A model generated the notes under the pieces. The model was not told the origin of the DNA and did not search any database. It saw only the letters and a list, made by a program, of their open reading frames with translations. From NCBI GenBank assembly GCA_964442655.1, contig CAYTZM010000003.1, positions 62,001 to 126,000 of the forward strand: DNA of 64,000 nt, written 5' to 3'. The stretch comes from GCA-002727615 sp964442655 (GTDB lineage: Bacteria > Pseudomonadota > Alphaproteobacteria > TMED109). This document shows positions 40,714 to 49,417 of the stretch, piece after piece. The position numbers and the translations under genes were made by a program. Position 1 is the first letter of the stretch, and each line of letters opens with the position of its first letter.

Positions 40714-41538
40714 TTAATTTTTATAACCTTTTGGGATTCTATTTATTAATAGTGGTCCTATAATTATAGGCTCTATTTTATTTGCTAGACCTGATTTATC
40801 ATTAATTTCAACAAATATTCCACATAAAGTAGCTTCTCCTGAACTAGCATGAATTCTCCCTGTAGGCATTTTATTTTTAAATCTTGCTACCCAAGCTTGT
40901 TTTTCTCCACCAATAACCGAATCATAATCTCCACACATTCCTGCGTCTGATTGGAAAGCTGTACCATTTTCCATGATGTGAGCATCAAGAGTAGGGATAT
41001 GAGTATGAGTTCCTACCATAAAACTTACTTTTCCATCAAAAGCATGGCCTATTGCCATTTTTTCTGAGGAGGCTTCTCCATGAATGTCAATTATTATGCC
41101 ATGTACAGTTTCTCCTAAAATATGGTGTTCAATTATATTATTTATAGTTTCAATTGGGTCGTTTAGCGGGTCCATAAATACTCTTCCCATAATATTTATT
41201 ATTAAAATATTTCTGTTTAAAGAGTCTTTATGCAATACATAACCGGAACCAGGAGTATTTAAAGGATAATTCTGAGGTCTGAGAAGGTTTTTATCTTTAG
41301 ATATATACGGTATTATTTCTCTTTGATCCCATACGTGATTTCCAGTAGTAATAATATTTACACCTAATTCATAAAATTCTTCGCAAATTTTGGGCGTAAT
41401 CCCGTAGCCTCCTGCTGCATTTTCACCATTTAATATTACAGTGTCTATTTGAAGAAGCTGCTTTAATTTAGGTAATTCTTTATGAACAACCTTTCTTCCT
41501 GATTTACCCATTACATCGCCTAAAAATAATATGTTCAT
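40714..41538 (-). CDS. YmdB-family metallophosphoesterase
   Basis: Dinuclear-metal phosphoesterase of the TIGR00282/YmdB type, 274 residues. Metal ligands are visible in FLGDVMGKSGR, LNGENAAGGYGI, TGNHVWD, IDIHGEASSEKMA and VGTHTHIPT. Bacillus subtilis YmdB hydrolyses cyclic nucleotides, but the role in Alphaproteobacteria is not known. It follows the 5-formyl-THF cyclo-ligase gene by 18 bp, a common pairing after the 6S RNA locus. Confidence 0.92.
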   Translation of the reverse strand: MNILFLGDVMGKSGRKVVHKELPKLKQLLQIDTVILNGENAAGGYGITPKICEEFYELGVNIITTGNHVWDQREIIPYISKDKNLLRPQNYPLNTPGSGYVLHKDSLNRNILIINIMGRVFMDPLNDPIETINNIIEHHILGETVHGIIIDIHGEASSEKMAIGHAFDGKVSFMVGTHTHIPTLDAHIMENGTAFQSDAGMCGDYDSVIGGEKQAWVARFKNKMPTGRIHASSGEATLCGIFVEINDKSGLANKIEPIIIGPLLINRIPKGYKN

Positions 41539-41556
41539 TCAAACTTCCTTAATGTT

Positions 41557-42132
41557 TTAATAATTATATATATATTTTTCAGTAATTATTGCATTCATTT
41601 TTATATCATTAGTATCCGTGGGAACTTTTTTGACTTCTTGAATTGAATAGGCAAATCCAATTTTAATTACTTTTTCTAAATTATATAACTTTTTATCATA
41701 ATAGCCTCCTCCTCGTCCAAGACGATTACAAAATTTATCAAATGCAATTAAAGGGCAGATAACTATATCAGGTTTTACAAATTCTTTTGTTTTTAGTAAT
41801 ACTCCTAGCTTATTACTTTCAATTGTTATATTAGGTTTCCATTTTCTAAATTTTATTTGATTATTTTCAGTAGAGGCGATTAATATATTGTTGGTAAATT
41901 GGCTTAACGAAGCTATAGAAGGTTTTGTGTCAATTTCAGAACCCATAGGCCAGTATAAAGCTATTTTATAATTTTTAATGGGTAATTCTTGAGATTCTAT
42001 GTATTTCATTAAATTAATAGCTATTGAATCTCCCTTATTTAAATTTTGTTTATGAAATAATTTTCGTTTATTAATAATTTTTTTTCTAATATTTACTTTT
42101 TTTATATGATTGGAATTAGAGTAACGCCACAT
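41557..42132 (-). CDS. ygfA: 5-formyltetrahydrofolate cyclo-ligase
   Basis: Converts 5-formyl-THF to 5,10-methenyl-THF with ATP. I set the start at ATG 42132 (191 residues): the frame stays open to 42189, but that part lies within the 6S RNA and is not family-like. Motifs: IKKVNIRKKIINKRKLF, ALYWPMGSEIDTKP, VICPLIAFDKFCNRLGRGGGYYDKKL (ATP/folate-binding GRGGGYYD). No clear ribosome-binding site precedes the start. The ssrS-ygfA order is kept across Proteobacteria and the two are often co-transcribed. Confidence 0.9.
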   Translation of the reverse strand: MWRYSNSNHIKKVNIRKKIINKRKLFHKQNLNKGDSIAINLMKYIESQELPIKNYKIALYWPMGSEIDTKPSIASLSQFTNNILIASTENNQIKFRKWKPNITIESNKLGVLLKTKEFVKPDIVICPLIAFDKFCNRLGRGGGYYDKKLYNLEKVIKIGFAYSIQEVKKVPTDTNDIKMNAIITEKYIYNY

Positions 42133-42146
42133 TGATCGTTTTTTTT

Positions 42147-42282
42147 GAATAACCACCACGGATCCTAAGTTAATAGGTGGGCATCGCATAACAAGACCAC
42201 AGTCTTGACAGAGGAGATTCCCGAGTGATTAGAAAGGTCCTGGGGTAATATCATATATTTCGTATCCTGCAGCAATTACTCC
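42147..42282 (-). ncRNA. ssrS: 6S RNA, RNA polymerase holoenzyme inhibitor
   Basis: 6S RNA mimics an open promoter and sequesters sigma-70 RNA polymerase. Evidence is position, between zapA and ygfA as in most Proteobacteria, plus structure: bases 42281-42266 pair with 42147-42162 in a long closing stem (15 of 16 positions, six of them G-U). A large unpaired AT-rich central region follows, with a perfect apical hairpin CAAGAC-TGTG-GTCTTG (42207-42192). TATAAT lies about 7 nt before the proposed 5' end. The core of about 136 nt is a little shorter than most, so the ends are approximate. Confidence 0.85.
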
Positions 42283-42288
42283 ATAGCT

Positions 42289-42317
42289 ATTATAGAATAT
42301 AAGTTATTAATATACAA
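42289..42317 (-). promoter_or_regulatory. Sigma-70 type promoter of the 6S RNA gene
   Basis: Perfect -10 hexamer TATAAT (complement of 42289-42294), 17-nt spacer, and weak -35 TTGTAT (complement of 42312-42317). The predicted start is near 42282, which matches the base of the 6S closing stem. Confidence 0.6.
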
Positions 42318-42338
42318 TAAAGTATGACAAAACTATAT

Positions 42339-42617
42339 TTAATAATTTTCTTCTAAAATTTTTAAAATTTTTTCTAGCTTTTTGGTGCTTGATTCGACAG
42401 TTTTTGTTGCTTCATCTAAAATGTCTTGGTTCTTATCTAGTATTGTGATGGCGGCTAAAACCATTAATTTAACATCACCAATTTGCCCTATATTATCTAC
42501 AATATTTAAAACTTCAGAATTAAGCAGGTTTGCTAATTCTTCTACTCTTTTCTCTTCTCCTGCCTGACAAGCAATTTCATGTTGTCTAGAATTAATTGTT
42601 ATATTAACTTGAGGCAT
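42339..42617 (-). CDS. zapA: Cell division protein ZapA
   Basis: Small cytoplasmic protein that bundles FtsZ filaments at the division ring. It is 92 residues: N-terminal globular part (VNITINSRQHEIACQAGEEKRVEELA) and a C-terminal coiled coil (about 60-92). It lies 6 bp downstream of a coiled-coil protein gene and just upstream of the 6S RNA, the usual zapA-ssrS-ygfA order. Confidence 0.92.
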   Translation of the reverse strand: MPQVNITINSRQHEIACQAGEEKRVEELANLLNSEVLNIVDNIGQIGDVKLMVLAAITILDKNQDILDEATKTVESSTKKLEKILKILEENY

Positions 42618-42623
42618 ATTTAA

Positions 42624-42833
42624 TTATTTACTTTCTATTATCGTATTTATTTTGAGTAAAATTTTTTCTAATTTATTAAGATTGTTAGCATTTTTATTTT
42701 TTAATATTTTATTTTCTTCAAGTAAAATATCATCAACTTTAAGATTTTTATTTCCTTTTCTATTTTTAATGAGAGTATTCATTTTTTCAGTTACTTCATT
42801 AAATTTGTCTAATGATGCTTTTAAATCTTTCAT
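42624..42833 (-). CDS. Small coiled-coil protein (DUF4164/ZapB-like)
   Basis: Protein of 69 residues, predicted almost wholly helical with heptad-like Leu/Ile spacing and many Lys/Asn/Glu. It has no enzyme motif. A short coiled-coil protein directly upstream of zapA is usual in Alphaproteobacteria and Pseudomonas, and a role with ZapA in division is plausible but inferred. Its sequence is too low in complexity for a firm family call. Confidence 0.65.
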   Translation of the reverse strand: MKDLKASLDKFNEVTEKMNTLIKNRKGNKNLKVDDILLEENKILKNKNANNLNKLEKILLKINTIIESK

Positions 42834-42927
42834 ATAAATATTTTCCTAATAAAAAGAGAAATTGTCTATAAAAATTAAATATCATTGTATTTTTATTTAA
42901 TAATTTCTTATAACACATTAAGATCAA

Positions 42928-42955
42928 TTGACTTACTTTTGCAATAAGGTATTAA
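42928..42955 (+). promoter_or_regulatory. Likely sigma-70 promoter of the tkt operon
   Basis: -35 TTGACT (42928-42933; five of six consensus bases), 16-nt spacer, -10 TATTAA (42950-42955). It sits 41 bp before the tkt ATG in the 163-bp gap between divergent units. The match is good, but AT-rich DNA yields -10-like strings easily. Confidence 0.5.
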
Positions 42956-42996
42956 ATTATTTTATAACACAACTTCAATAGGATAGTTATTTTAGA

Positions 42997-44988
42997 ATGC
43001 CAGAAAACCTAATGATTGATAATTTAAATGATGCAGAGCTTTCTAATGCTATTAGAATATTATCAGTTGATGCTGTAGAAAAAGCTAATTCAGGGCATCC
43101 CGGTATGCCAATGGGCATGGCTGATGTGGCAACCGTGCTTTATAAAAAATTTTTAAAATTTGATTCCAGTTCTCCAGATTGGATTAATAGAGATAGGTTT
43201 GTTTTAAGTGCTGGTCATGGGTCCATGTTATTGTATTCTTTATTGTATTTAACTGGTTATAAAGATATATCTCTAGAGGATATAAAAATGTTTAGACAGT
43301 TAGGTTCTAAAACAGCTGGTCACCCTGAATATGGTGAGTTAAAGGGAATAGAAACTACAACTGGTCCTTTAGGTCAAGGAATAGCTAATGCAGTAGGGAT
43401 GGCTATATCTGAAAAAATTATGGCTAATAGGTTTGGTAAAGAATTATTTGATCATAAAACTTATGTGTTAGCTGGAGATGGATGCTTAATGGAAGGTATT
43501 TCACAAGAATCAATTTCTTTAGCAGGTCATTTAGGTCTAGGTAAACTTATAATATTATTTGATGATAATGGTATTTCTATTGATGGACCAACTTCTTTGA
43601 CTACTTCTGATAATCAATTAGATAGATTTAAAGCAAGTAATTGGCATGTAATAGAGTGTAATGGACATTCTTTTGATGAGATAGAAGTGGCTTTAAAAGA
43701 ATCTGGAGAAGATGAAAGACCTTCTCTAATTGCTTGCAAAACAAGAATTGGATTTGGATCTCCAAATAAAGAAGGTAAGTCTTCAAGTCATGGTGCGCCT
43801 ATGGGTAAAGATGAAATAGGCTTGATTCGAGAAAATTTAAATTGGGATTTTATAGAGTTTGATATCCCTGCAAATATTATAGATGCATGGAGGAAAATAG
43901 GAGTTAGAGGAAGACTACAAAGAAATGATTGGGAAAAAATATATACTGATTCGCAACATAGAAAAACAATTGAAAGCTTAATTAATGGTAGTAATTTAGA
44001 ATCTTTGGATAAACAATTAAGTGATTTTAAAAGGAGTTTGTATGAAAATCCTGTTGCTTTAGCAACTAGAAAGTCTAGTGAGAATATTTTAAATGAATTA
44101 ATTTCAAGAATTTCTAATTTAATAGGAGGTTCGGCTGATTTGACAGGCTCAAACAATACTTTGGCTAAGGGTCAAAAGATTGTTTCAGCTGATGATTTTT
44201 CTGGTTCATACATATATTATGGAGTACGAGAACATGCTATGGCTGCAATTATGAATGGAATAGCTTTATATGGAATTTTAATTCCATATGGAGGTACGTT
44301 TTTAGTATTTACGGATTATTGTCGACCAGCTATTCGTTTGTCTGCTTTAATAAAATTAAGAGTAATTTATATTATGACGCATGATTCTATTGGGCTTGGG
44401 GAAGATGGTCCTACTCATCAACCTGTAGAACATTTGTCATCATTAAGAGCTATTCCTAATTTAGAAGTTTGGAGGCCTGCAGATAATATTGAAACACTTG
44501 AAGTATGGCAAGCTGCATTACAGTCTAAAAATACGCCGAGTATATTAGCATTATCTAGACAGAATTTAAAACCAATCAGAACTAAAAATATAGATATTAA
44601 TCTTTCATTGAAAGGTGCGTATGTTTTAAATGAAGAAAGTAGTGCTATGATTTCTTTAATTGCTTCTGGTTCTGAATTAGAATTAATTATTGATGCTTCT
44701 GAAGAATTATATAATGAAGGAATAACTACTCGAATTATTTCTGTTCCTTGTTTAGATAGGTTTTATATTCAAGATAAAAAATATAAGGATGAAGTTATAG
44801 GTAATTTGCCTAAAGTAATAGTAGAAGCTGGTGTTAGACAAAGTTGGGATCATCTAATGTCTTCTGAGGATGTTTTTATAGGCATGTCAAGTTTTGGTTC
44901 TTCTGCTCCAGCAAAAGATTTGTATAAAAAATTTAAAATAACAAAAGAAGAAATTATAAAATCAGTTAAAATAATATTAGATAAATAG
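42997..44988 (+). CDS. tkt: Transketolase
   Basis: Thiamine-diphosphate enzyme of the pentose phosphate pathway, moving two-carbon units between sugar phosphates. It is 663 residues, family length: ANSGHPGMPMG, GHGSMLLYSLLYLTGY, TTGPLGQGIANAVGMA, the ThDP motif region AGDGCLMEGISQESISLAGH, and in the Pyr domain YGVREHAMAAIMNG and HDSIGLGEDGPTHQP. It leads tkt-gap-pgk-fba, which supplies glycolytic and gluconeogenic carbon flow. It depends on thiamine made through thiSG, thiD and thiE. Confidence 0.96.
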   Translation: MPENLMIDNLNDAELSNAIRILSVDAVEKANSGHPGMPMGMADVATVLYKKFLKFDSSSPDWINRDRFVLSAGHGSMLLYSLLYLTGYKDISLEDIKMFRQLGSKTAGHPEYGELKGIETTTGPLGQGIANAVGMAISEKIMANRFGKELFDHKTYVLAGDGCLMEGISQESISLAGHLGLGKLIILFDDNGISIDGPTSLTTSDNQLDRFKASNWHVIECNGHSFDEIEVALKESGEDERPSLIACKTRIGFGSPNKEGKSSSHGAPMGKDEIGLIRENLNWDFIEFDIPANIIDAWRKIGVRGRLQRNDWEKIYTDSQHRKTIESLINGSNLESLDKQLSDFKRSLYENPVALATRKSSENILNELISRISNLIGGSADLTGSNNTLAKGQKIVSADDFSGSYIYYGVREHAMAAIMNGIALYGILIPYGGTFLVFTDYCRPAIRLSALIKLRVIYIMTHDSIGLGEDGPTHQPVEHLSSLRAIPNLEVWRPADNIETLEVWQAALQSKNTPSILALSRQNLKPIRTKNIDINLSLKGAYVLNEESSAMISLIASGSELELIIDASEELYNEGITTRIISVPCLDRFYIQDKKYKDEVIGNLPKVIVEAGVRQSWDHLMSSEDVFIGMSSFGSSAPAKDLYKKFKITKEEIIKSVKIILDK

Positions 44989-44997
44989 GAGGACTAA

Positions 44998-45999
44998 ATG
45001 ACTGTAAAAGTAGCCATTAATGGGTTTGGAAGAATAGGTCGATTAGTTTTAAGAGCTATATTGGAATCAAATAGAAAAGATATTTGTGTTATAGCTATTA
45101 ATGATTTGGGCTCTGTGGAAGCAAATGCACACTTGTTAAGTTATGATAGTGTGCATGGAAGGTTAAATGCTGAAGTTTCAGTTGAAAATGGATCAATTAA
45201 AACTGCTGATAATTTAATTAAGGTGTTTTCGGAAAGAAACCCTGAGGATTTGCCATGGAAGGAATTAGATATAGATGTCGCTTTAGAATGTACTGGTTTA
45301 TTTACAAAAAATGAAGATGCTATTAAACATGTTCATGCAGGAGCAAAAAAGGTATTAATTTCTGCGCCTGGTAATGGAGTAGATTATACAGTTGTATATG
45401 GTGTTAACCATAATGGCTTAAATAAAGACCATAAAGTAGTATCAAATGCAAGTTGTACTACAAATTGTTTGGCCCCAGTTGCTAAGGTATTAAATGATTT
45501 GGTTGGTATTGAGAGTGGATTTATGACTACTGTCCATGCTTTTACAGGAGATCAACCAGTATTAGATACTTTACATAGTGATTTGAGAAGAGCTCGTGCT
45601 GCTTCAACTTCAATGATTCCAACTTCTACTGGAGCTGCTAAAGCGGTAGGTTTGGTGTTACCAGAACTATTGGGAAAACTAGATGGAACAGCAGTAAGAG
45701 TTCCCACAGTAAATGTATCAATGGTAGATTTAACTTTTTATTCTTCTAAAGAAACTTCTATTGACGAAATTAATCTTGCAATAAAGAATTCTGCGCAAAA
45801 TGAATTAAAAGGAATTTTAAATTATAATGACCAGCCTTTGGTTTCTATTGATTTTAATCATAATCCAGCTTCTTCTAATTTTGACTCTACACAAACGCAA
45901 GTTGTGCAGGGTAAATTAGTAAGAATTTTATCTTGGTACGATAATGAGTGGGGTTTTTCAAATAGAATGTCTGATGTAGCAGTATTAATGGGTAAATAA
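44998..45999 (+). CDS. gap: Glyceraldehyde-3-phosphate dehydrogenase
   Basis: Oxidises glyceraldehyde 3-phosphate to 1,3-bisphosphoglycerate. It is 333 residues: Rossmann start VKVAINGFGRIGRLVLRA, cofactor loop INDLG (Asp36 suggests NAD), catalytic Cys153 in SNASCTTNCLAP, VHAFTGDQ, and WYDNEWGFSNR. AGGAGG 4-9 nt before the ATG is the strongest ribosome-binding site noticed in the window, consistent with high expression. Confidence 0.97.
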   Translation: MTVKVAINGFGRIGRLVLRAILESNRKDICVIAINDLGSVEANAHLLSYDSVHGRLNAEVSVENGSIKTADNLIKVFSERNPEDLPWKELDIDVALECTGLFTKNEDAIKHVHAGAKKVLISAPGNGVDYTVVYGVNHNGLNKDHKVVSNASCTTNCLAPVAKVLNDLVGIESGFMTTVHAFTGDQPVLDTLHSDLRRARAASTSMIPTSTGAAKAVGLVLPELLGKLDGTAVRVPTVNVSMVDLTFYSSKETSIDEINLAIKNSAQNELKGILNYNDQPLVSIDFNHNPASSNFDSTQTQVVQGKLVRILSWYDNEWGFSNRMSDVAVLMGK

Positions 46000-46001
46000 A
46001 T

Positions 46002-47198
46002 ATGGGATTAAAGACTATAGAAAATGTTGATTTATCGGGTAAGATTGTTTTATTACGATGTGATTTAAATGTTCCTATAGATGAAAATGGAGAAATTTCA
46101 GATATTAGTAGAATAGAAAGGCTGATCCCTACTGTAAAATTTTTATCTAGCCGAGGTGCAAAGATAGCTTTACTGTCACATTTTGGAAGACCAAATGGAA
46201 AATTTAATGAAAACTTGTCTTTAGGTTTTGTTTCTGAATACTTGGCAGAGATATTTCAAGCTGAAGAAATAGTAGTTATTCCTGATTGTATTGGGAGAGT
46301 AGCAAAGCAAGTTTTGCAAGATTTATCTGAAGGTGGAATTGCTCTTTTAGAGAATCTACGTTTTTATAAAGGAGAAGAATTAAATAGTAAAAAGTTTTGC
46401 AATGACTTAGCAAATTTAGGAGATATTTTTGTAAACGATGCTTTTTCTGTTTCACATAGAAAGCATGCTTCTGTTTATGGAATATCAAAATTATTACCAT
46501 CTTATGCAGGTTTAGCACTTCAATTAGAGATTGAAATGTTGGAAAAGGTATTAAAAGGTTCTGAACCACCAACTATTGGTATTGTAGGAGGTTCAAAGGT
46601 TTCTACTAAATTAAATTTGTTAAGAAATTTAATGGAAAAAATGAAGTATATTGCTATAGGAGGGGGAATGGCAAATACATTTCTTGCAGCAAAAGGTGTT
46701 AATATAGGAGCGTCTTTTTATGAAAAAAGTATGCTTAAAGATGCTCTTCAAATATGTAAAAAAGCAGAAAAGTTAGGCTGTGAGATTATTTTACCTGTAG
46801 ATGCTGTGGTTGCAAATAAAATTGAACATGGTGTGGATACAGAAATGGTAGATATAGATAATATTGCTTCTGATAAAATGATTTTGGATATTGGAAATAA
46901 AACTATAGATTTAATATGTAGTGCAATCGCTAATAGTAAAACGTTATTATGGAATGGACCATTAGGAGTGTTTGAAGTTCCTCCTTTTGATCATAGTACT
47001 TCTTCTTGCGCGTTGACAGTTGCAATGTTAACTAGAGCTGGTGGTTTAGTAAGTGTGGCAGGTGGAGGAGATACTGTTTCAGCATTAAATAATGCTGAAG
47101 CATCTGGAGGTTTCTCATATGTATCTGTGGCAGGAGGTGCATTTTTAGAATGGATAGAAGGTAAGACTTTGCCAGGTATTTCTGTATTGAATAAATAA
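46002..47198 (+). CDS. pgk: Phosphoglycerate kinase
   Basis: Substrate-level ATP formation from 1,3-bisphosphoglycerate. It is 398 residues: LLRCDLNVPID, LLSHFGRPNG, LLENLRFYKGEE, NDAFSVSHRKHAS, GGSKVSTKL, LWNGPLGVFE, and the nucleotide loop AGGGDTVSALN. It starts 2 bp after gap, so is coupled to it. Confidence 0.97.
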   Translation: MGLKTIENVDLSGKIVLLRCDLNVPIDENGEISDISRIERLIPTVKFLSSRGAKIALLSHFGRPNGKFNENLSLGFVSEYLAEIFQAEEIVVIPDCIGRVAKQVLQDLSEGGIALLENLRFYKGEELNSKKFCNDLANLGDIFVNDAFSVSHRKHASVYGISKLLPSYAGLALQLEIEMLEKVLKGSEPPTIGIVGGSKVSTKLNLLRNLMEKMKYIAIGGGMANTFLAAKGVNIGASFYEKSMLKDALQICKKAEKLGCEIILPVDAVVANKIEHGVDTEMVDIDNIASDKMILDIGNKTIDLICSAIANSKTLLWNGPLGVFEVPPFDHSTSSCALTVAMLTRAGGLVSVAGGGDTVSALNNAEASGGFSYVSVAGGAFLEWIEGKTLPGISVLNK

Positions 47199-47214
47199 TA
47201 AAAGGAGAAATAAA

Positions 47215-48129
47215 ATGAAAGTTACTAAAACGGTAAAGAATATTTTAAGTAATTATGAAAGTGATAATCCAGGCACGAAAACTAATTTAGTAAGAATTTT
47301 AATGCAAGGAAAGTTAGCCGGGACAGGAAAATTGGTTATATTGCCTGTTGATCAGGGCTATGAACATGGGCCTGCAAGATCATTTGCACCTAATCCTGAT
47401 GCATATGATCCACATTATCATTATAAACTGGCTATAGATGCTGGGTTAAACGCCTATGCGGCTCCATTAGGCATGCTTGAAGCAGGAGTAGAATCATTTG
47501 CAGGACAAATACCAACTATTTTAAAATTAAATAGTGCCAATAGTTTATCGATATTAAAAGATCAAGCTGTGCATGGTTCTATAGAAGATGCTTTAAAATT
47601 GGGATGTTCTGCGGTAGGTTTTACAATATACCCTGGTTCTGAATTTCAATTTGAAATGATGGAAGAATTGCGTGAGCTAGCAATTGAAGCTAAATCAGTA
47701 GGTTTAGCTGTTGTTGTTTGGTCGTATCCTCGAGGTGGAAATATTTCAAAAGAAGGAGAAACAGCTATTGATATATGCGCATATGCCGCTCATATGGCTG
47801 CTTTATTAGGAGCCCATATTATAAAAGTTAAACCTCCTTCATCTCATATTGAGCTTAAAGAAGCTTCATCATCTTATAAAGGGTTAGATATTTCTACTTT
47901 AAGTAAAAGAGTAGCACATGTTATGAAATCCTCTTTTAATGGAAGAAAAATTGTAGTGTTTTCAGGAAATGCTTTTACTAATATGGAAGGATTATTAGAA
48001 GATATTAGACAAATTAGAGATGGCGGAGGTTATGGATCTATAATAGGAAGAAATTCATTTCAAAGACCTAGAGAAGAAGCATTAGACATGCTTAATAAGG
48101 TAATAAATATATATAAAGGAAAAAATTAA
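47215..48129 (+). CDS. fba: Fructose-bisphosphate aldolase, class I (DhnA type)
   Basis: Cleaves or forms fructose 1,6-bisphosphate by a Schiff-base mechanism, unlike zinc-dependent class II enzymes. It is 304 residues: LVILPVDQGYEHGPARSFAPNP, YPGSEFQFEMMEEL, VVWSYPRGG, the expected Schiff-base lysine in HIIKVKPP (Lys204), and FSGNAF...GGYGSIIGRN phosphate loop. It belongs to the archaeal-like DhnA branch common in Alphaproteobacteria. AAAGGAG precedes the ATG. It follows pgk by 16 bp. Confidence 0.94.
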   Translation: MKVTKTVKNILSNYESDNPGTKTNLVRILMQGKLAGTGKLVILPVDQGYEHGPARSFAPNPDAYDPHYHYKLAIDAGLNAYAAPLGMLEAGVESFAGQIPTILKLNSANSLSILKDQAVHGSIEDALKLGCSAVGFTIYPGSEFQFEMMEELRELAIEAKSVGLAVVVWSYPRGGNISKEGETAIDICAYAAHMAALLGAHIIKVKPPSSHIELKEASSSYKGLDISTLSKRVAHVMKSSFNGRKIVVFSGNAFTNMEGLLEDIRQIRDGGGYGSIIGRNSFQRPREEALDMLNKVINIYKGKN

Positions 48130-48138
48130 CTTATTTAT

Positions 48139-48765
48139 ATGTCTCATTTTAATACACAGCTATATCTTATTTCTCCACCTCAAGTTGATCCTATAACTTT
48201 TTGTTTTTTACTTGAAGAGGTTTTAAAATCTGGAGTAATTAGTTGTTTTCAATTAAGGTTGAAAGACAATGACGATAAAACTATAATAAATCTTTCTAAT
48301 AAAATTTTACCTATATGTAAGAAATATAATATTCCATTTATTTTAAATGATAGAGTAGATTTAGTTAAAATTTGTAATGCTGATGGTGTTCATTTAGGTG
48401 AAGAAGATGGATCAATTAAAAAAGCTAGAAAATTATTAGGTTCCAATTTTATAATTGGGGCATCATGTTATAATTCCAAACATTTAGCGATGGAAGCGGC
48501 GGAAAATGGTGCAAATTATGTTGCATTTGGTGCATTTTTTAAAACTAATACTAAAGTTTCAAAAGCGAGCGCTCATATAGAAATTATAAAAGATTGGCTT
48601 TTTATTAGTAATATTCCTTGTGTAGCAATTGGTGGGATTACGCCACTTAACTGTAAGGAACTTATCGAGGTTGGAGTAGATCATATGGCTGTAATAAGTA
48701 GTATTTGGGAATCCAAAAAAAGTCCTATAGAAGCAGTGAAAGATTTTAAGAACTTATTGTATTAA
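48139..48765 (+). CDS. thiE: Thiamine-phosphate synthase
   Basis: Couples HMP-pyrophosphate with thiazole phosphate to make thiamine phosphate. It is 208 residues with a TIM barrel: FQLRLKDN, FILNDRVDLVKICNADGVHLGEED (ThiE hallmark), IIGASCYN, NYVAFGAFF and the phosphate loop VAIGGITPLN. TenI-type paralogues look alike; the intact GVHLG...D stretch favours ThiE but does not prove it. Placement after fba is seen in other Alphaproteobacteria. Confidence 0.85.
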   Translation: MSHFNTQLYLISPPQVDPITFCFLLEEVLKSGVISCFQLRLKDNDDKTIINLSNKILPICKKYNIPFILNDRVDLVKICNADGVHLGEEDGSIKKARKLLGSNFIIGASCYNSKHLAMEAAENGANYVAFGAFFKTNTKVSKASAHIEIIKDWLFISNIPCVAIGGITPLNCKELIEVGVDHMAVISSIWESKKSPIEAVKDFKNLLY

Positions 48766-48778
48766 AATATATCTTATT

Positions 48779-48801
48779 TACTTTAATATTATTATAAAGT
48801 A
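48779..48801 (+). terminator. Possible weak hairpin terminator after thiE
   Basis: Perfect 7-bp inverted repeat TACTTTA / TAAAGTA with a 9-nt loop, between thiE and efp. The stem has a single G-C pair and is followed by only a short T-run, so termination strength is doubtful; it may be AT-rich chance. Confidence 0.3.
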
Positions 48802-48833
48802 TTTCATAAGTTTGTTTATTGGAGATATGAAAA

Positions 48834-49400
48834 ATGAAAATAAATGGTAATGCTTTAAGACCTGGTAATATTATAGAGCATCAAAATCAACAATGGAGAG
48901 CTATAAAATGTGTAGCTGTAAAACCAGGAAAGGGTGGAGCATTTAATCAGGTAGAATTAAAAAATCTTGAAACAGGATCTAAATTAAATGAAAGATTTAG
49001 AGCTAATGAGGTAGTAGAAAAGTTAAATATTGATACTCGTAAATATCAATTTTTATTTGGTGCTGATGATATGTTAACTTTTATGGATATAGAGACATAT
49101 GAACAAATAGAATTGCCAGTCACTTTAGTGGGAGATCAAAAATCATTTTTACAAGACGGTATGGAAGTAACATTAGAAATTGTTGATGGAAAGCCTATAG
49201 GCGTAGATTTGCCAGAACAAGTTATACAGGAAGTTATAGAAACTGAATCTGTAGTAAAAGGTCAGACAGCTTCTTCCTCTTATAAGCCTGCAATATTAGA
49301 TAATGGACTTAGGATTATGGTTCCTCCACATATTACAGTTGGAACAAAAGTTTCTGTGGCTACTATTGATTGTACTTATGTAGGAAAAGAAAAAAATTAA
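48834..49400 (+). CDS. efp: Translation elongation factor P
   Basis: Relieves ribosome stalling at consecutive prolines. It is 188 residues with three beta-barrel domains. The KOW-like domain I loop reads KPGKGGAF, and the lysine at its tip (Lys33) is the site that EpmA lysylates in many bacteria. C-terminal OB domain ends [32 protein letters not shown] precedes the ATG. It pairs with the suhB-like gene after 17 bp, as in many Alphaproteobacteria. Confidence 0.95.
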   Translation: MKINGNALRPGNIIEHQNQQWRAIKCVAVKPGKGGAFNQVELKNLETGSKLNERFRANEVVEKLNIDTRKYQFLFGADDMLTFMDIETYEQIELPVTLVGDQKSFLQDGMEVTLEIVDGKPIGVDLPEQVIQEVIETESVVKGQTASSSYKPAILDNGLRIMVPPHITVGTKVSVATIDCTYVGKEKN

Positions 49401-49417
49401 TTTTTTATGGTGTCTAA

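Noticed and set aside
42997..48129. Calvin-cycle operon from tkt-gap-pgk-fba
   Set aside because: No RuBisCO, phosphoribulokinase or cbbR is present. The same gene order serves glycolysis and the pentose phosphate pathway in heterotrophic Alphaproteobacteria.
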